Source: Mycoplasmatota bacterium
GTDB lineage: Bacteria > Bacillota_I > Bacilli_A > Izemoplasmatales > Izemoplasmataceae
Assembly (NCBI GenBank): GCA_030641535.1
Contig: DAOWHG010000124.1
Span: 1-11,740, forward strand
Reading direction: 5' to 3'
DNA: 11,740 bases
Shown: positions 1 through 8,053 of the stretch, piece by piece
Position numbering within the stretch: position 1 is the first letter of the stretch
How the letters are laid out: each line of letters starts with the position of its first letter
The notes under the pieces: generated by a model
Database searches by the model: none
Told to the model about the DNA's origin: nothing
The model's input: only the letters and a program-made list of their open reading frames with translations
Made by a program: the position numbers and the translations under genes

Positions 1-1490
1 GTATAACTTGATAATTCGATAATTTCCATTCTATCACGGAGTGGAGCTGGAATATTACCTAGATAGTTCGCAGTAGCGATAAACAATACTTGTGATAAAT
101 CGTATTGTTCTTCTAAGTAATGGTCACTAAATTTAGCGTTTTGTTCTGGATCTAATACTTCAAGTAATGCAGCACTAGGATCTCCCTTATAGTCACTTCC
201 AAGTTTATCAACTTCGTCAAGTAAGAAAACAGGATTTATAACTTTTGATTTTTTGATTCCTTGCAAGATTCTTCCTGGTAGAGCACCTAAATATGTTCTT
301 CGGTGACCTCTTATTTCTGCTTCATCTTTAATCCCACCAAGAGATTGTTTAACAAAGTTTCTACCTAAAGCTTTGGCTATACTTTGTGCCAATGTAGTTT
401 TCCCTACACCTGGAGGACCGACTAAACAAAGAATTGTTTGAGGATTTTTACCAGTTAATATTTTAACTGCTAAATATTCAATAATTCTTTCTTTTACTTT
501 TTCTAATCCAAAATGAGTTGAATCAAGAGCATTTTCAGCTTTACTAATGTCTTTTTCATCTGTTGTAACTTCATGCCATGGTAAATCAACTAAGAAATCT
601 AAGTATGTTCTGATTACACCAGATTCTCCTGATGCAGCAGGTAAAGACTGATATCTTGATAACTCATACATTGCTTTTTCTTCAACGTTCTTAGGCATCT
701 TCTTAGCAAGTATTTTAGTTTTTAATTCTTCAATATCACTTTCTTTTTTAACTTTGTCTCCAAGTTCTTCTTGAATTGCACGCATTTTTTCTCTTAAGTA
801 ATATTCTTTTTGATTTTCATCAATATTTCTCTTCACTGTTTGATTAATTTCGTTTTCTATTGTGTGCATATATTTTTCTTTTTCTATATCTGACAATAAA
901 TAAGTTAATCTTTCATTTAATGAAGCTGTTTTAATATATTTAAATTTTTGGTTTTCGCTTATTCTAAGTCCATCAGTAACAATATCACATAATTTATCAC
1001 TTGATACACCACTTTGAATAGCTTCTAAACTTGCTTTAGAATTTTTTAATATTGTTTTACTATTTTCTAAAACTTGTTTCGCGAGCATTCTAACTAAAGC
1101 CATTTCTTGGTCAATATCTTCTTGAATTGTTGGCATAGTATTAAATCTAGTTAAGAAAAACGGTTCCACTCTTTCAATATTTAAAATCTCAGCACGAACA
1201 ATTGGATCAAACTTAACTTTGTAGTTACCGTTTGGTAATTTAATTTTGATTCCAATTTTAGCTACAACACCATATTTTAATACGTTTTCAGGTGTTGGTT
1301 TATCATGCATTGGATTTTCTTGAATTAATAATAATAAATGATTACCATAATTCTTTTCTGCTTCTAACAGTGCGTTTCTTGATACTATACGTCCTACTTC
1401 AATTCGAAGATCTGTATGAGGAAAAGGCGCAATTCCGCGAATTGCGATGCTTGGTAATAGTCCTTCTGTCAATACGTTTGCTTGGTACAT
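1..1490 (-). CDS. lon: ATP-dependent protease Lon (LonA), C-terminus beyond window edge
   Basis: Cytoplasmic AAA+ serine protease that unfolds and degrades damaged and regulatory proteins. I translated the minus strand from the ATG at 1490, which is preceded by a strong ribosome site (AGAGGTGAT). About 496 codons are present, open to base 1. The N-terminal substrate-binding domain covers roughly residues 10-210 and a helical region follows. Walker A is GPPGVGKT at residues 358-365. The typical Lon stretch DEAEIRGHRRTY lies just after it, and Walker B is LLDEVD at 423-428. LonA proteins are usually about 770-800 residues, so the last 280 or so, including the Ser-Lys catalytic dyad, lie to the left of the window. 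No internal stop or frameshift was seen. It has its own promoter and is separated from ptsI by a terminator. I saw no clear CtsR or CIRCE operator upstream. Confidence 0.97.
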   Translation of the reverse strand, partial: MYQANVLTEGLLPSIAIRGIAPFPHTDLRIEVGRIVSRNALLEAEKNYGNHLLLLIQENPMHDKPTPENVLKYGVVAKIGIKIKLPNGNYKVKFDPIVRAEILNIERVEPFFLTRFNTMPTIQEDIDQEMALVRMLAKQVLENSKTILKNSKASLEAIQSGVSSDKLCDIVTDGLRISENQKFKYIKTASLNERLTYLLSDIEKEKYMHTIENEINQTVKRNIDENQKEYYLREKMRAIQEELGDKVKKESDIEELKTKILAKKMPKNVEEKAMYELSRYQSLPAASGESGVIRTYLDFLVDLPWHEVTTDEKDISKAENALDSTHFGLEKVKERIIEYLAVKILTGKNPQTILCLVGPPGVGKTTLAQSIAKALGRNFVKQSLGGIKDEAEIRGHRRTYLGALPGRILQGIKKSKVINPVFLLDEVDKLGSDYKGDPSAALLEVLDPEQNAKFSDHYLEEQYDLSQVLFIATANYLGNIPAPLRDRMEIIELSSY

Positions 1491-1527
1491 ATAATCACCT
1501 CTTCTTTAATATCTTCTGTATATCTTA

Positions 1528-1555
1528 ATTATACCTTATTTTTATTTATTTACAA
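1528..1555 (-). promoter_or_regulatory. Promoter of lon
   Basis: On the minus strand TTGTAA (1550-1555) is followed by a 16-base spacer and a perfect TATAAT (1528-1533), about 38 bases upstream of the lon start codon. Sequence match only. Confidence 0.6.
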
Positions 1556-1559
1556 TAAG

Positions 1560-1594
1560 AAAGCAATAAGCAAAAACACTTATTTTAATGCTTT
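1560..1594. repeat. Imperfect inverted repeat upstream of the lon promoter
   Basis: AAAGCA+ATAAG (1560-1570) can pair with CTTAT (1579-1583) and TGCTTT (1589-1594), leaving a five-base bulge. It sits just upstream of the lon -35 box. It could be an operator or a remnant terminator. No function is shown by the sequence. Confidence 0.3.
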
Positions 1595-1633
1595 TTCATT
1601 ATATCTTACTAGTCAAAATAAATAAAGTAAAAC

Positions 1634-1663
1634 GAAAAAAAATAAAAGCATTTTGCCTTTATT
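1634..1663 (-). terminator. Intrinsic terminator of ptsI
   Basis: A 10-bp stem (1641-1650 with 1654-1663, one G-U pair) has a three-base loop and is followed on the minus strand by a run of T (1634-1640). The ptsI stop codon TAA (1659-1661) lies inside the upstream arm, so transcription ends immediately after the gene and should not run into lon. Confidence 0.8.
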
Positions 1664-3380
1664 CTTTTGATTTTTTAATTAATTCACTCATATAGTCATA
1701 AACTTCTTTATTTGTGCTTAACTTTACAACTTCTAATACTGCTTTTTTCATTTCTTCAAATTTTAAATGACTAAATAAATATCTAGTTTGAAGAATACTT
1801 GTAGCGCTCATACTAAATTCATCTAATCCCATTCCAAGTAATATTGGGGCAGCTATTTGGTCTCCTGCCATTTCTCCACACATTCCCGTCCATATACCTT
1901 CTTTGTGCGAAGCATCAATTACCATTTTTATTAACCTTAATAATGATGGATTATATGGTTGATATAAATATGCTACTTTTTCATTCATTCTGTCAGCTGC
2001 GAATGTATATTGAATTAAATCATTTGTACCAATACTGAAAAAGTCTACTTCTTTAGCAAATTGATCAGCCAAAATAGCAACTGCTGGTATTTCAACCATA
2101 ATTCCTACTTGGTAACTATCACTGACCTCATACCCTTCTTTAGTAAGTTCTAAATGGCACTTTTTAAGTAAGTCTTTAGCTTCTCTTAACTCTTCAAGAG
2201 TAGCGACCATCGGAAACATGATATGTAGATTTCCATAGATACTAGCTCTTAGTAATGCTCTTAATTGTGTTTTAAAAAGAGGTATGTTTGATAAGCATAA
2301 ACGTAAAGCACGTTGTCCTAAAAACGGATTTAATTCAGGGTCCATCTTTAAATAACTTAATTCTTTATCTCCACCTATATCTAATGTTCTAATTACAATT
2401 TTATGTTTCCCAAGTGATTCTAATACCATTTTATAGGCAATAAATTGTTCATCTTCTGTTGGAAAATCATTGTTATTCATATATAAAAACTCTGTACGGT
2501 AAAGTCCTACTCCCTCTCCACCATTATTTATGACACTATCAATGTCTTCAGGGCTTCCAATGTTTGCGGCTAGTTCTACTTGATGATTATCAATTGTTTT
2601 GGTAACACTGTTTTTGAGTGTTGCCCAAAGTTCTTTTTTCTTTAATAACTGTTTTTGAATATTTTGATATTCTTTTACTTCTTCTTTAGATGGATTTGTT
2701 ATCGCAATTCCATTTAATCCATCTAAAATCATTAATTCACCATTTTTTACATTCTCTAATACATTCTTAGTTCCCACAACAGCAGGAATTTCTAAACTTC
2801 TAGCCATTATAGCGCTATGTGAAGTTCTTCCACCGATATTTGTAATAAATCCTTTAACAAATTTTCTATTTAATTGAGCTGTATCAGAAGGTGTTAAATC
2901 TTTAGCAACAACTATAACTTCTTCGTCAATTAAAGTTGGATCACTAATTTCAACATTTAACAAATGTGAAATAATTCTTTTAGAAATATCTCTAACATCA
3001 GCAGCTCTTTCCTTCATGTAATCATTATCCATAGATTCAAATATTTGAGCAAATGTCTCAGAAACTGTTTGAAATGCGTAAGCTGCATTATATTTTTGTT
3101 CAGTTATTAAATCTTTTACTTGTCTATCCATTTCTGGATCCTTAATAATTTGAATGTGCGCATCAAAAATCATCGCATGTTCCTCATCGATGGATTTTGC
3201 AGTATTATCTCTTATCTTTTGGACTTCAATAATTGATTTTTCTAAAGCAGTTTCTAATTTTTTTAATTCTGTTTCAGAATCATCAATAAGATCTTTTAAA
3301 ACTATTAGCTCAGGTGATTCTAACTTGTACACTTTTGCTATGCTTATTCCATCACTTGCAGCAATACCTTTTATTTTCAT
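1659..3380 (-). CDS. ptsI: Phosphoenolpyruvate-protein phosphotransferase (PTS enzyme I)
   Basis: Cytoplasmic first enzyme of the sugar phosphotransferase system. It takes the phosphate from phosphoenolpyruvate onto a histidine and passes it to HPr. The 573 residues match the usual full length. The HPr-binding and phosphohistidine region comes first, with GGRTSHSAIMAR holding the active His188. The TIM-barrel PEP-binding domain follows, with YRTEFLYM (Arg295), RTLDIGGDK (331-339) and the signature GMCGEMAGD with the active Cys501. The ATG at 3380 has a good ribosome site (GGAGGTG) 7 bases upstream. ptsH (HPr) is usually next to ptsI in Firmicutes but is not adjacent here. A promoter lies in the gap after the HAD gene and a terminator overlaps the stop codon, so ptsI can be transcribed alone. 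Confidence 0.97.
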   Translation of the reverse strand: MKIKGIAASDGISIAKVYKLESPELIVLKDLIDDSETELKKLETALEKSIIEVQKIRDNTAKSIDEEHAMIFDAHIQIIKDPEMDRQVKDLITEQKYNAAYAFQTVSETFAQIFESMDNDYMKERAADVRDISKRIISHLLNVEISDPTLIDEEVIVVAKDLTPSDTAQLNRKFVKGFITNIGGRTSHSAIMARSLEIPAVVGTKNVLENVKNGELMILDGLNGIAITNPSKEEVKEYQNIQKQLLKKKELWATLKNSVTKTIDNHQVELAANIGSPEDIDSVINNGGEGVGLYRTEFLYMNNNDFPTEDEQFIAYKMVLESLGKHKIVIRTLDIGGDKELSYLKMDPELNPFLGQRALRLCLSNIPLFKTQLRALLRASIYGNLHIMFPMVATLEELREAKDLLKKCHLELTKEGYEVSDSYQVGIMVEIPAVAILADQFAKEVDFFSIGTNDLIQYTFAADRMNEKVAYLYQPYNPSLLRLIKMVIDASHKEGIWTGMCGEMAGDQIAAPILLGMGLDEFSMSATSILQTRYLFSHLKFEEMKKAVLEVVKLSTNKEVYDYMSELIKKSKE

Positions 3381-3424
3381 CCTACACCTCCGTGAAATTA
3401 CATTTTTATATTCTCTTCAAGTAA

Positions 3425-3453
3425 ATTAAATCATTAAAAGATATAATTATCAA
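3425..3453 (-). promoter_or_regulatory. Promoter of ptsI
   Basis: On the minus strand TTGATA (3448-3453) has a 17-base spacer to TTTAAT (3425-3430). Each box differs from consensus at one position. It lies in the 94-base gap between the HAD gene and ptsI. Confidence 0.5.
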
Positions 3454-3474
3454 CACTTCAATTTCAATATGACT

Positions 3475-4293
3475 TTATAATTCTTTTAGAATTATTTTTT
3501 TTATAGCATCTGCGACTCCATTTTCATCATTTGTCAATGTAACATAATTTGCAACACTTTTCACTTCATCTTCAGCATTGCCCATTGCAATTCCAAGTCC
3601 AGCGTATTTAATCATTGAAACATCGTTCAATTGATCACCAAAAGCAATTACTTCTTCTTGTAAAATACCATAATGTTCACATAGTATTCTTACAGCGTTC
3701 CCTTTTGTATCACCAATTGGAGACACATCTAATGCTCCAATCCAGCTTTGTGTATACTCAATACCATTGAAATCTTTAATTCTTTTCCAAAGCCCTTTAT
3801 ATTTTTCTGGATCTTTTTCTAATATAAGTATTTTATTTGGTAGGAAGTTGTTTTTAATATAGTCTGCATCTTCTGTTTGAATAATATTAGCTTTATCCTC
3901 TTCTTTGTATGATTCACCAATTTTTTTAAATAGGGATAGTCTTTCATTATCCTTTGAGATAACGGCATCTTTTGTATATACAAGATAGTCATAACTATTT
4001 TCTTCACACATATCAATTAATTTAATTACATTCTCTCTATCTATTGTATTTTGATGAAGAAAATCATCTTTAAAAGGATGTCCTATCACGCTTCCATTAC
4101 AATTTATTACGTAATCATCAATTTCCATCTCATTTGTATATTTTTTTAATAGCTCGCTTGGTCTACCTGTCGCTATAATTATTCTTACACCAGATTTTTC
4201 TAGATTACTAATAGCTTGCATGTTCTCCTTACTTATTTTGTGTTTACTGTTTAATATTGTTCCATCCATATCAAACACAGCTAATTTATACAT
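3475..4293 (-). CDS. Cof-type HAD-IIB family phosphatase
   Basis: A 272-residue cytoplasmic sugar-phosphate or nucleotide phosphatase of the haloacid dehalogenase superfamily, Cof/YidA type. Motif I is FDMDGTILN with nucleophile Asp8 and acid/base Asp10. Motif II is IATGR with Thr42. The C2B cap runs over roughly residues 85-190. Motif III is Lys197, and motif IV is GDQLND (219-224) with the metal-binding aspartates. I start it at the ATG at 4293, which has AGGAG 7 bases upstream. An in-frame ATG at 4326 would add 11 residues, but it has no ribosome site and would push the DMDGT motif away from its normal place near the N-terminus. It lies between tig and ptsI. No promoter of its own is obvious, and a strong terminator lies just upstream. 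The substrate cannot be read from sequence. Confidence 0.93.
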   Translation of the reverse strand: MYKLAVFDMDGTILNSKHKISKENMQAISNLEKSGVRIIIATGRPSELLKKYTNEMEIDDYVINCNGSVIGHPFKDDFLHQNTIDRENVIKLIDMCEENSYDYLVYTKDAVISKDNERLSLFKKIGESYKEEDKANIIQTEDADYIKNNFLPNKILILEKDPEKYKGLWKRIKDFNGIEYTQSWIGALDVSPIGDTKGNAVRILCEHYGILQEEVIAFGDQLNDVSMIKYAGLGIAMGNAEDEVKSVANYVTLTNDENGVADAIKKIILKEL

Positions 4294-4300
4294 GTAATTT

Positions 4301-4305
4301 CTCCT
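4301..4305 (-). promoter_or_regulatory. Ribosome binding site that fixes the HAD start
   Basis: AGGAG on the minus strand lies 7 bases before the ATG at 4293. The alternative upstream ATG at 4326 has no such site. Confidence 0.7.
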
Positions 4306-4336
4306 AACAAATTTTGTCTTCTCCATATTTTACCAT

Positions 4337-4364
4337 AAAAAAACATCACAATCGTGATGTTTTT
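4337..4364 (-). terminator. Intrinsic terminator of tig
   Basis: A perfect 11-bp stem (4339-4349 with 4354-4364) has loop AATC and flanking A and T runs. It lies 8 bases past the tig stop codon. The T run on the minus strand (4337-4343) makes it a strong terminator for tig. The stem is symmetric enough to act in both directions. Confidence 0.88.
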
Positions 4365-4371
4365 ATTAAAT

Positions 4372-5658
4372 TTATTTAATTTTTAAGTTTTCCACTAAGA
4401 AATCAAGTGTTTTTTTGTATTCAACTTCTGAAGCAATTGCTTCATCGTTAACTGAAGCTTTAACTTGGTTTATATCCATACTATATTGTGCTGCAATTTC
4501 TTCGTATTTAGCATCTTTTTCTTCAGTAGTAGCTGTAATTTCTTCTACTTTTGAGATTGCTTGAACAACAATTCTAGTTGCGATAGATTTTTCAGCGTCT
4601 TTAAGCAAATTCTTTTCAAAATCTTCTTTTGAAATCCCTGAATATTGTAAGTATGTATCTAAATCTAAGTTATATTGTTTAGCTTGTTGTGTTACATTGT
4701 CAACTAAACGATTTTTTTCTTCAACAATCATTTCTTCAGCAATTTCATATGTTGCATTGTCAACAGCACCGTTTACAGCGAAATCTATTCTTGAATTTTG
4801 ATTTTTTGAAATTAATTGATCTTTCAAAGTCTTTAAAGTATTTTCTTTCAATTCTTCAACTGTAGTAATACCTTCTTTATCCAAGTCTTTAACAAATTCA
4901 TCATTTAACTCAGGAAGTTCTTTTCTCTTCATTTCATGTAGTTTCACTTTGAATACTGCGTCTTTACCTTGTAGGTTTTCCGATTGATATTCTTTTGGGA
5001 ATTTAACATCTAGATTCTTTTCTTCTTCTAGTGCCATTCCTAACATTTGAACTTCAAATCCAGGAATAAATTGTCCACTACCAATTAATAATTCATAGTT
5101 TTCAGCTTTACCACCGTCAAATGGTACTCCATCAACTGAACCTTCAAAATCGAAGATAGCAGTGTCGCCATTTTCTAATGTTCCCTCTTCTTTTAAAACT
5201 AATTCAGCATTTTGTTCTAATAACTTATTAAGTTCAGCATCAACTGCTTGAGGTAACACTTCATCACTTAAGCTTTCAAACTCTAAACCTTTGTATTCTC
5301 CTAAAGTAACAACTGGCTCAACAGCTACTTCAGCTGTATATTTAAATCCTTTTCCACGTTCTACTTTAGTTATATCAAGGTCGATTTTTGGTTGTGCAAC
5401 AACAGCTACACTTTCATTTGTTACTGCTTCAATATAAGTATCTTGAATACAATGGTTGATAGCTTCTTCATATAAAGATTCTACTCCGTAATGTTGTTCA
5501 AAAACCGCTCTTGAAACTTTCCCTTTTCTAAATCCCTTTACTTCCACATCGTCTTTAACAGCATTAAATGCATGTTCAAGACCATGTTCAAATTGCTCTA
5601 TTGTTACTTCTATTTCGATTCTAACCTTAGAACCTGATAATTTATCTATTTTAGTCAC
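4372..5658 (-). CDS. tig: Trigger factor, ribosome-associated chaperone and peptidyl-prolyl isomerase
   Basis: Binds at the ribosome exit tunnel and protects emerging chains; the central domain is an FKBP-type proline isomerase. The 428 residues are a normal full length. The ribosome-binding signature GFRKGK is at 42-47 in the N-terminal domain. The FKBP domain lies at about 155-240, recognisable by GDTAIFDFEGSVDG and GQFIPGFE. The helical chaperone C-domain fills the rest. The start is GTG at 5658, with AGGAGG (5668-5673) 9 bases upstream, and there is no better start. It has its own extended -10 promoter and a strong terminator. In many Firmicutes tig is followed by clpX and then lon. Here the HAD gene and ptsI stand between tig and lon. 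Confidence 0.97.
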   Translation of the reverse strand: MTKIDKLSGSKVRIEIEVTIEQFEHGLEHAFNAVKDDVEVKGFRKGKVSRAVFEQHYGVESLYEEAINHCIQDTYIEAVTNESVAVVAQPKIDLDITKVERGKGFKYTAEVAVEPVVTLGEYKGLEFESLSDEVLPQAVDAELNKLLEQNAELVLKEEGTLENGDTAIFDFEGSVDGVPFDGGKAENYELLIGSGQFIPGFEVQMLGMALEEEKNLDVKFPKEYQSENLQGKDAVFKVKLHEMKRKELPELNDEFVKDLDKEGITTVEELKENTLKTLKDQLISKNQNSRIDFAVNGAVDNATYEIAEEMIVEEKNRLVDNVTQQAKQYNLDLDTYLQYSGISKEDFEKNLLKDAEKSIATRIVVQAISKVEEITATTEEKDAKYEEIAAQYSMDINQVKASVNDEAIASEVEYKKTLDFLVENLKIK

Positions 5659-5667
5659 TTTTTATTT

Positions 5668-5673
5668 CCTCCT
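5668..5673 (-). promoter_or_regulatory. Ribosome binding site for the GTG start of tig
   Basis: A full AGGAGG on the minus strand, 9 bases before GTG (5656-5658), supports the non-ATG start. Confidence 0.7.
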
Positions 5674-5694
5674 AAATTCCAAAATCCAAAAACT

Positions 5695-5722
5695 ATTATA
5701 ACATACTAATATGATTTGTAAA
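5695..5722 (-). promoter_or_regulatory. Promoter of tig with extended -10
   Basis: On the minus strand TTTACA (5717-5722) has a 16-base spacer to TATAAT (5695-5700). TGT directly before the -10 box gives the extended TGnTATAAT form. It begins 9 bases past the stop codon of the DUF2779 gene. Confidence 0.7.
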
Positions 5723-5730
5723 CTAAATAA

Positions 5731-7524
5731 CTATATCTTTCTTAACTTATTAAGGATTTCAACCATCGCCCAAGTGTCTTGTTTACAATATTGACTTAAA
5801 TGAGTTCTAGTTATTTGTAATTCTTCTGGATTTAAGTCCTTAAATCCAGCATATGCATATACTGCTTCCATCCCGTTACTTACATCCATTCCACTATAAG
5901 TTAAATCACTAAATACCGGTAAAACCTTCTTAATACTGTATGAACCACTTAAGTCTTCGTGGTAATAGTTAACTGTTTTAGCTCGTTCTTCATCAAATCC
6001 TAATGCAGTGAATAATTTAGTATTTGTTTTAACAACGTGCAATAAATCAAATAATCTTTCATTAATACTTAATAATTTATCACTGAATTCTGGATACATT
6101 AAAGCAAGTTCTTTAATTCTTGTTTTTTCAAATGCTTCGTTAAATACGAGAACACTACCGGAGTCATCTAAAATCAATTCACATAACTTCTTAACAAGAT
6201 CCAATCTTTGATCAGTTGCGTCAGTTGCTAAAAACTCATAATGGTCTTTATCTTTATCACAAATACCAGGTTCTTTTTCAATATGTAAACTAAATTGAAA
6301 AAGACTTTGATAATAAGGTTTTTCCCCTTTAAATCTAGGTAATGGACAAGGAAAGCTTTCAAAATCCAGATGATAAATTGGATACTGAAGAGTTTCTATT
6401 GCAGCTTCTATTTTTCTTTTATCTAAATGAACATTTTTAGTTACTGCGCTATTTCTTTGAATTCGGTTATTTTTTCTACTAAGCCAAGAATCGGAAATAT
6501 CTTCCATTGATAAATAACCATCATCAATCAAGTTAAAATATTCATGTTTTTCACCTTCTGGATCTTTAAATCCATGATGTTTATTCATATACATTAGTAA
6601 ACTATTTTTCTTTGGAAAACGGTCAAAACAGAGATCTTTATAAATACATTCTCGCATCTTTTTAAGCTGACAATGTTTACCAAGTTTTACTCTTGATTCG
6701 TCATCGTTCACTATTCTGTCTATTACAGTAGAAATGTCTCTTTCAATATTTATTTGTAGCTCTTTTGTTATACTAGACAGGTCAATAAATCGAACGATAT
6801 CGTTGCTGTATTGCGGTTCTTCATCTATATATTGACCACTAAATATATATTCGTGATTTAAAACTGCAAGATAATATTTCGCATCTTTTATGTCTTCTTC
6901 AATGACAAATCTTTGAAAAGCTAAGTCATATACATAAACACCTGAACCTTCTAATCTATCAAATAATTTATTTCTTTGTTTAATGTATTTTGGATTCGAC
7001 AATAAGCTCGGATCAAGTTCTTCATTTAATCTTAAAATATCAAATTCGTCAAGATAAAATAAATTATATCTAATCTTATCTTCTGTATACCCTAACTTCA
7101 TAAATTTGTTACTAGTAGTAGCTTTAGCTTCAATAATATTTATGTTATTTTCATTTTTATTATAAATATCAACATAACACATTAAATTAAAATTGTTATA
7201 GTCTCTTAAAAACAATTTTTGAGTACCATATTCTACTCCAAATCTTGTTTCTCCACCAAACATACTTATTACTTTTTCTGCAGCTAAAACCTCTACCTTA
7301 TTGAAATAAGGCATCATAACTTCTAAATGAGTAAGATCTGGCGTTAGAAAATCGTCTTCATAAGCAGCTTCACTCGCATTTTCAAGTGAATCTAACAAAT
7401 CATAATATCGATCTTTTAAAGCATCATCTAAATCGCGTCGTTTATGAATATTATTTAATGCTGGAAATCTATTACATCTAATATATTCCATAAACTTACT
7501 TTTTGTGATATTCATACCTGACAT
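5731..7524 (-). CDS. DUF2779 protein: probable Fe-S PD-(D/E)XK nuclease joined to a DEDDy exonuclease
   Basis: A 597-residue cytoplasmic protein with the DUF2779 family look. Its biochemical role is not established. The N-terminal half carries a PD-(D/E)XK-like core: VDI with Asp119, then IIEAKATT with Glu132 and Lys134. A lone Cys17 near the start and a later group Cys285, Cys293 and Cys299 (spacing C-x7-C-x5-C) resemble the four-cysteine Fe-S cluster of Cas4/AddB-type nucleases. The C-terminal half resembles a DnaQ-fold exonuclease: HLDFES (Asp387, Glu389), FNEAFE (Asn462 to Glu466), LFDLL (Asp493), and YCKQD with Tyr579 and Asp583 in YxxxD spacing. The ATG at 7524 follows AGAGGTGAT. That site overlaps the TAG of the Nudix gene, so the two are coupled. 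No terminator follows, so read-through into tig is possible. The domain reading is my inference from motifs. Confidence 0.85.
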   Translation of the reverse strand: MSGMNITKSKFMEYIRCNRFPALNNIHKRRDLDDALKDRYYDLLDSLENASEAAYEDDFLTPDLTHLEVMMPYFNKVEVLAAEKVISMFGGETRFGVEYGTQKLFLRDYNNFNLMCYVDIYNKNENNINIIEAKATTSNKFMKLGYTEDKIRYNLFYLDEFDILRLNEELDPSLLSNPKYIKQRNKLFDRLEGSGVYVYDLAFQRFVIEEDIKDAKYYLAVLNHEYIFSGQYIDEEPQYSNDIVRFIDLSSITKELQINIERDISTVIDRIVNDDESRVKLGKHCQLKKMRECIYKDLCFDRFPKKNSLLMYMNKHHGFKDPEGEKHEYFNLIDDGYLSMEDISDSWLSRKNNRIQRNSAVTKNVHLDKRKIEAAIETLQYPIYHLDFESFPCPLPRFKGEKPYYQSLFQFSLHIEKEPGICDKDKDHYEFLATDATDQRLDLVKKLCELILDDSGSVLVFNEAFEKTRIKELALMYPEFSDKLLSINERLFDLLHVVKTNTKLFTALGFDEERAKTVNYYHEDLSGSYSIKKVLPVFSDLTYSGMDVSNGMEAVYAYAGFKDLNPEELQITRTHLSQYCKQDTWAMVEILNKLRKI

Positions 7525-7534
7525 ATTATCACCT

Positions 7535-8011
7535 CTAAATACTATTAATAAATCCTAAAAACTCTCTATTATGAATATTTGGACCATGTTCATGTATTGT
7601 TTGATGATTTTCAAATAAATCCATTATTTCTTCAGCAGTTTTCCACACTACATCAAGTCCTAAAAATATTTCTTCTTCAGTTAAATCACTATCTGAATCA
7701 CCATTAATGTATTCACATATAAAATAATGGTTAGTCCAAACACTTTCAATGAAATATTCTGTGATAGATACTTTCTTTTCTAAAACTTTACATTTAACTC
7801 CAGTTTCTTCCAATACTTCTCTTACAGTACATTCTTCTAAAGATTCATTTTCTTCTACTCCTCCACCAGGAAAAGTAAAAATGTCCATCTTTTTAATATG
7901 GACCATTAAATATAAATCATCCTTCTTAATAATCCCTCTGCATGCTACACGGTGATTAGAAAGATCTGCGTCTTCTTTTGTTATATCATCTGAGAAAATT
8001 TCAATTTCCAT
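7535..8011 (-). CDS. Nudix hydrolase
   Basis: A 158-residue cytoplasmic hydrolase of nucleoside diphosphate-linked compounds. The Nudix box GX5EX7REUXEEXGU is complete at residues 50-72 (Gly50, Glu56, Arg64-Glu65, Glu68-Glu69, Gly71), so the metal-binding site is intact. FPGGG just before it is typical. The substrate cannot be assigned; candidates are oxidised nucleotides, capped ends or sugar nucleotides. The ATG at 8011 has ribosome site AGAGGT upstream. The T run of the receiver gene's terminator sits directly before that site. The downstream DUF2779 gene begins 10 bases after the stop, with its ribosome site overlapping the TAG, so the two are co-transcribed and translationally linked. 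I found no convincing promoter for the pair; one may lie within the end of the receiver gene, or they depend on read-through. Confidence 0.93.
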   Translation of the reverse strand: MEIEIFSDDITKEDADLSNHRVACRGIIKKDDLYLMVHIKKMDIFTFPGGGVEENESLEECTVREVLEETGVKCKVLEKKVSITEYFIESVWTNHYFICEYINGDSDSDLTEEEIFLGLDVVWKTAEEIMDLFENHQTIHEHGPNIHNREFLGFINSI

Positions 8012-8026
8012 AACTATTACCTCTTT

Positions 8027-8053
8027 AAAAAATGCAGTCTAACCTGCATTTTT
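8027..8053 (-). terminator. Intrinsic terminator or attenuator between the receiver and Nudix genes
   Basis: A perfect 10-bp stem (8028-8037 with 8044-8053) has loop TCTAAC, with a run of six T on the minus strand (8027-8032). The receiver stop codon TAG (8039-8041) is in the loop. The Nudix ribosome site (about 8019-8024) follows the T run almost at once. Confidence 0.85.

Noticed and set aside
1..1490. Truncated lon pseudogene
   Set aside because: The frame is intact to the window edge with all expected AAA+ motifs; the missing protease domain is explained by the window boundary.
1292..1528. Plus-strand ORF of 78 codons opposite lon
   Set aside because: It lies antisense to the well-supported lon N-terminus, has no ribosome site or family features, and is explained as a shadow frame. 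The same holds for the plus-strand frames opposite ptsI, DUF2779, Nudix and the small membrane genes.
4294..4326. Longer start for the HAD phosphatase at 4326
   Set aside because: No ribosome site precedes it, it overlaps the flank of the tig terminator, and the DMDGT motif should lie about 8 residues from the start, as it does from 4293.
6490..7524. CRISPR-associated Cas4 gene
   Set aside because: The Fe-S nuclease motifs resemble Cas4, but no other cas gene or repeat-spacer array is present, and the protein has the longer DUF2779 architecture.
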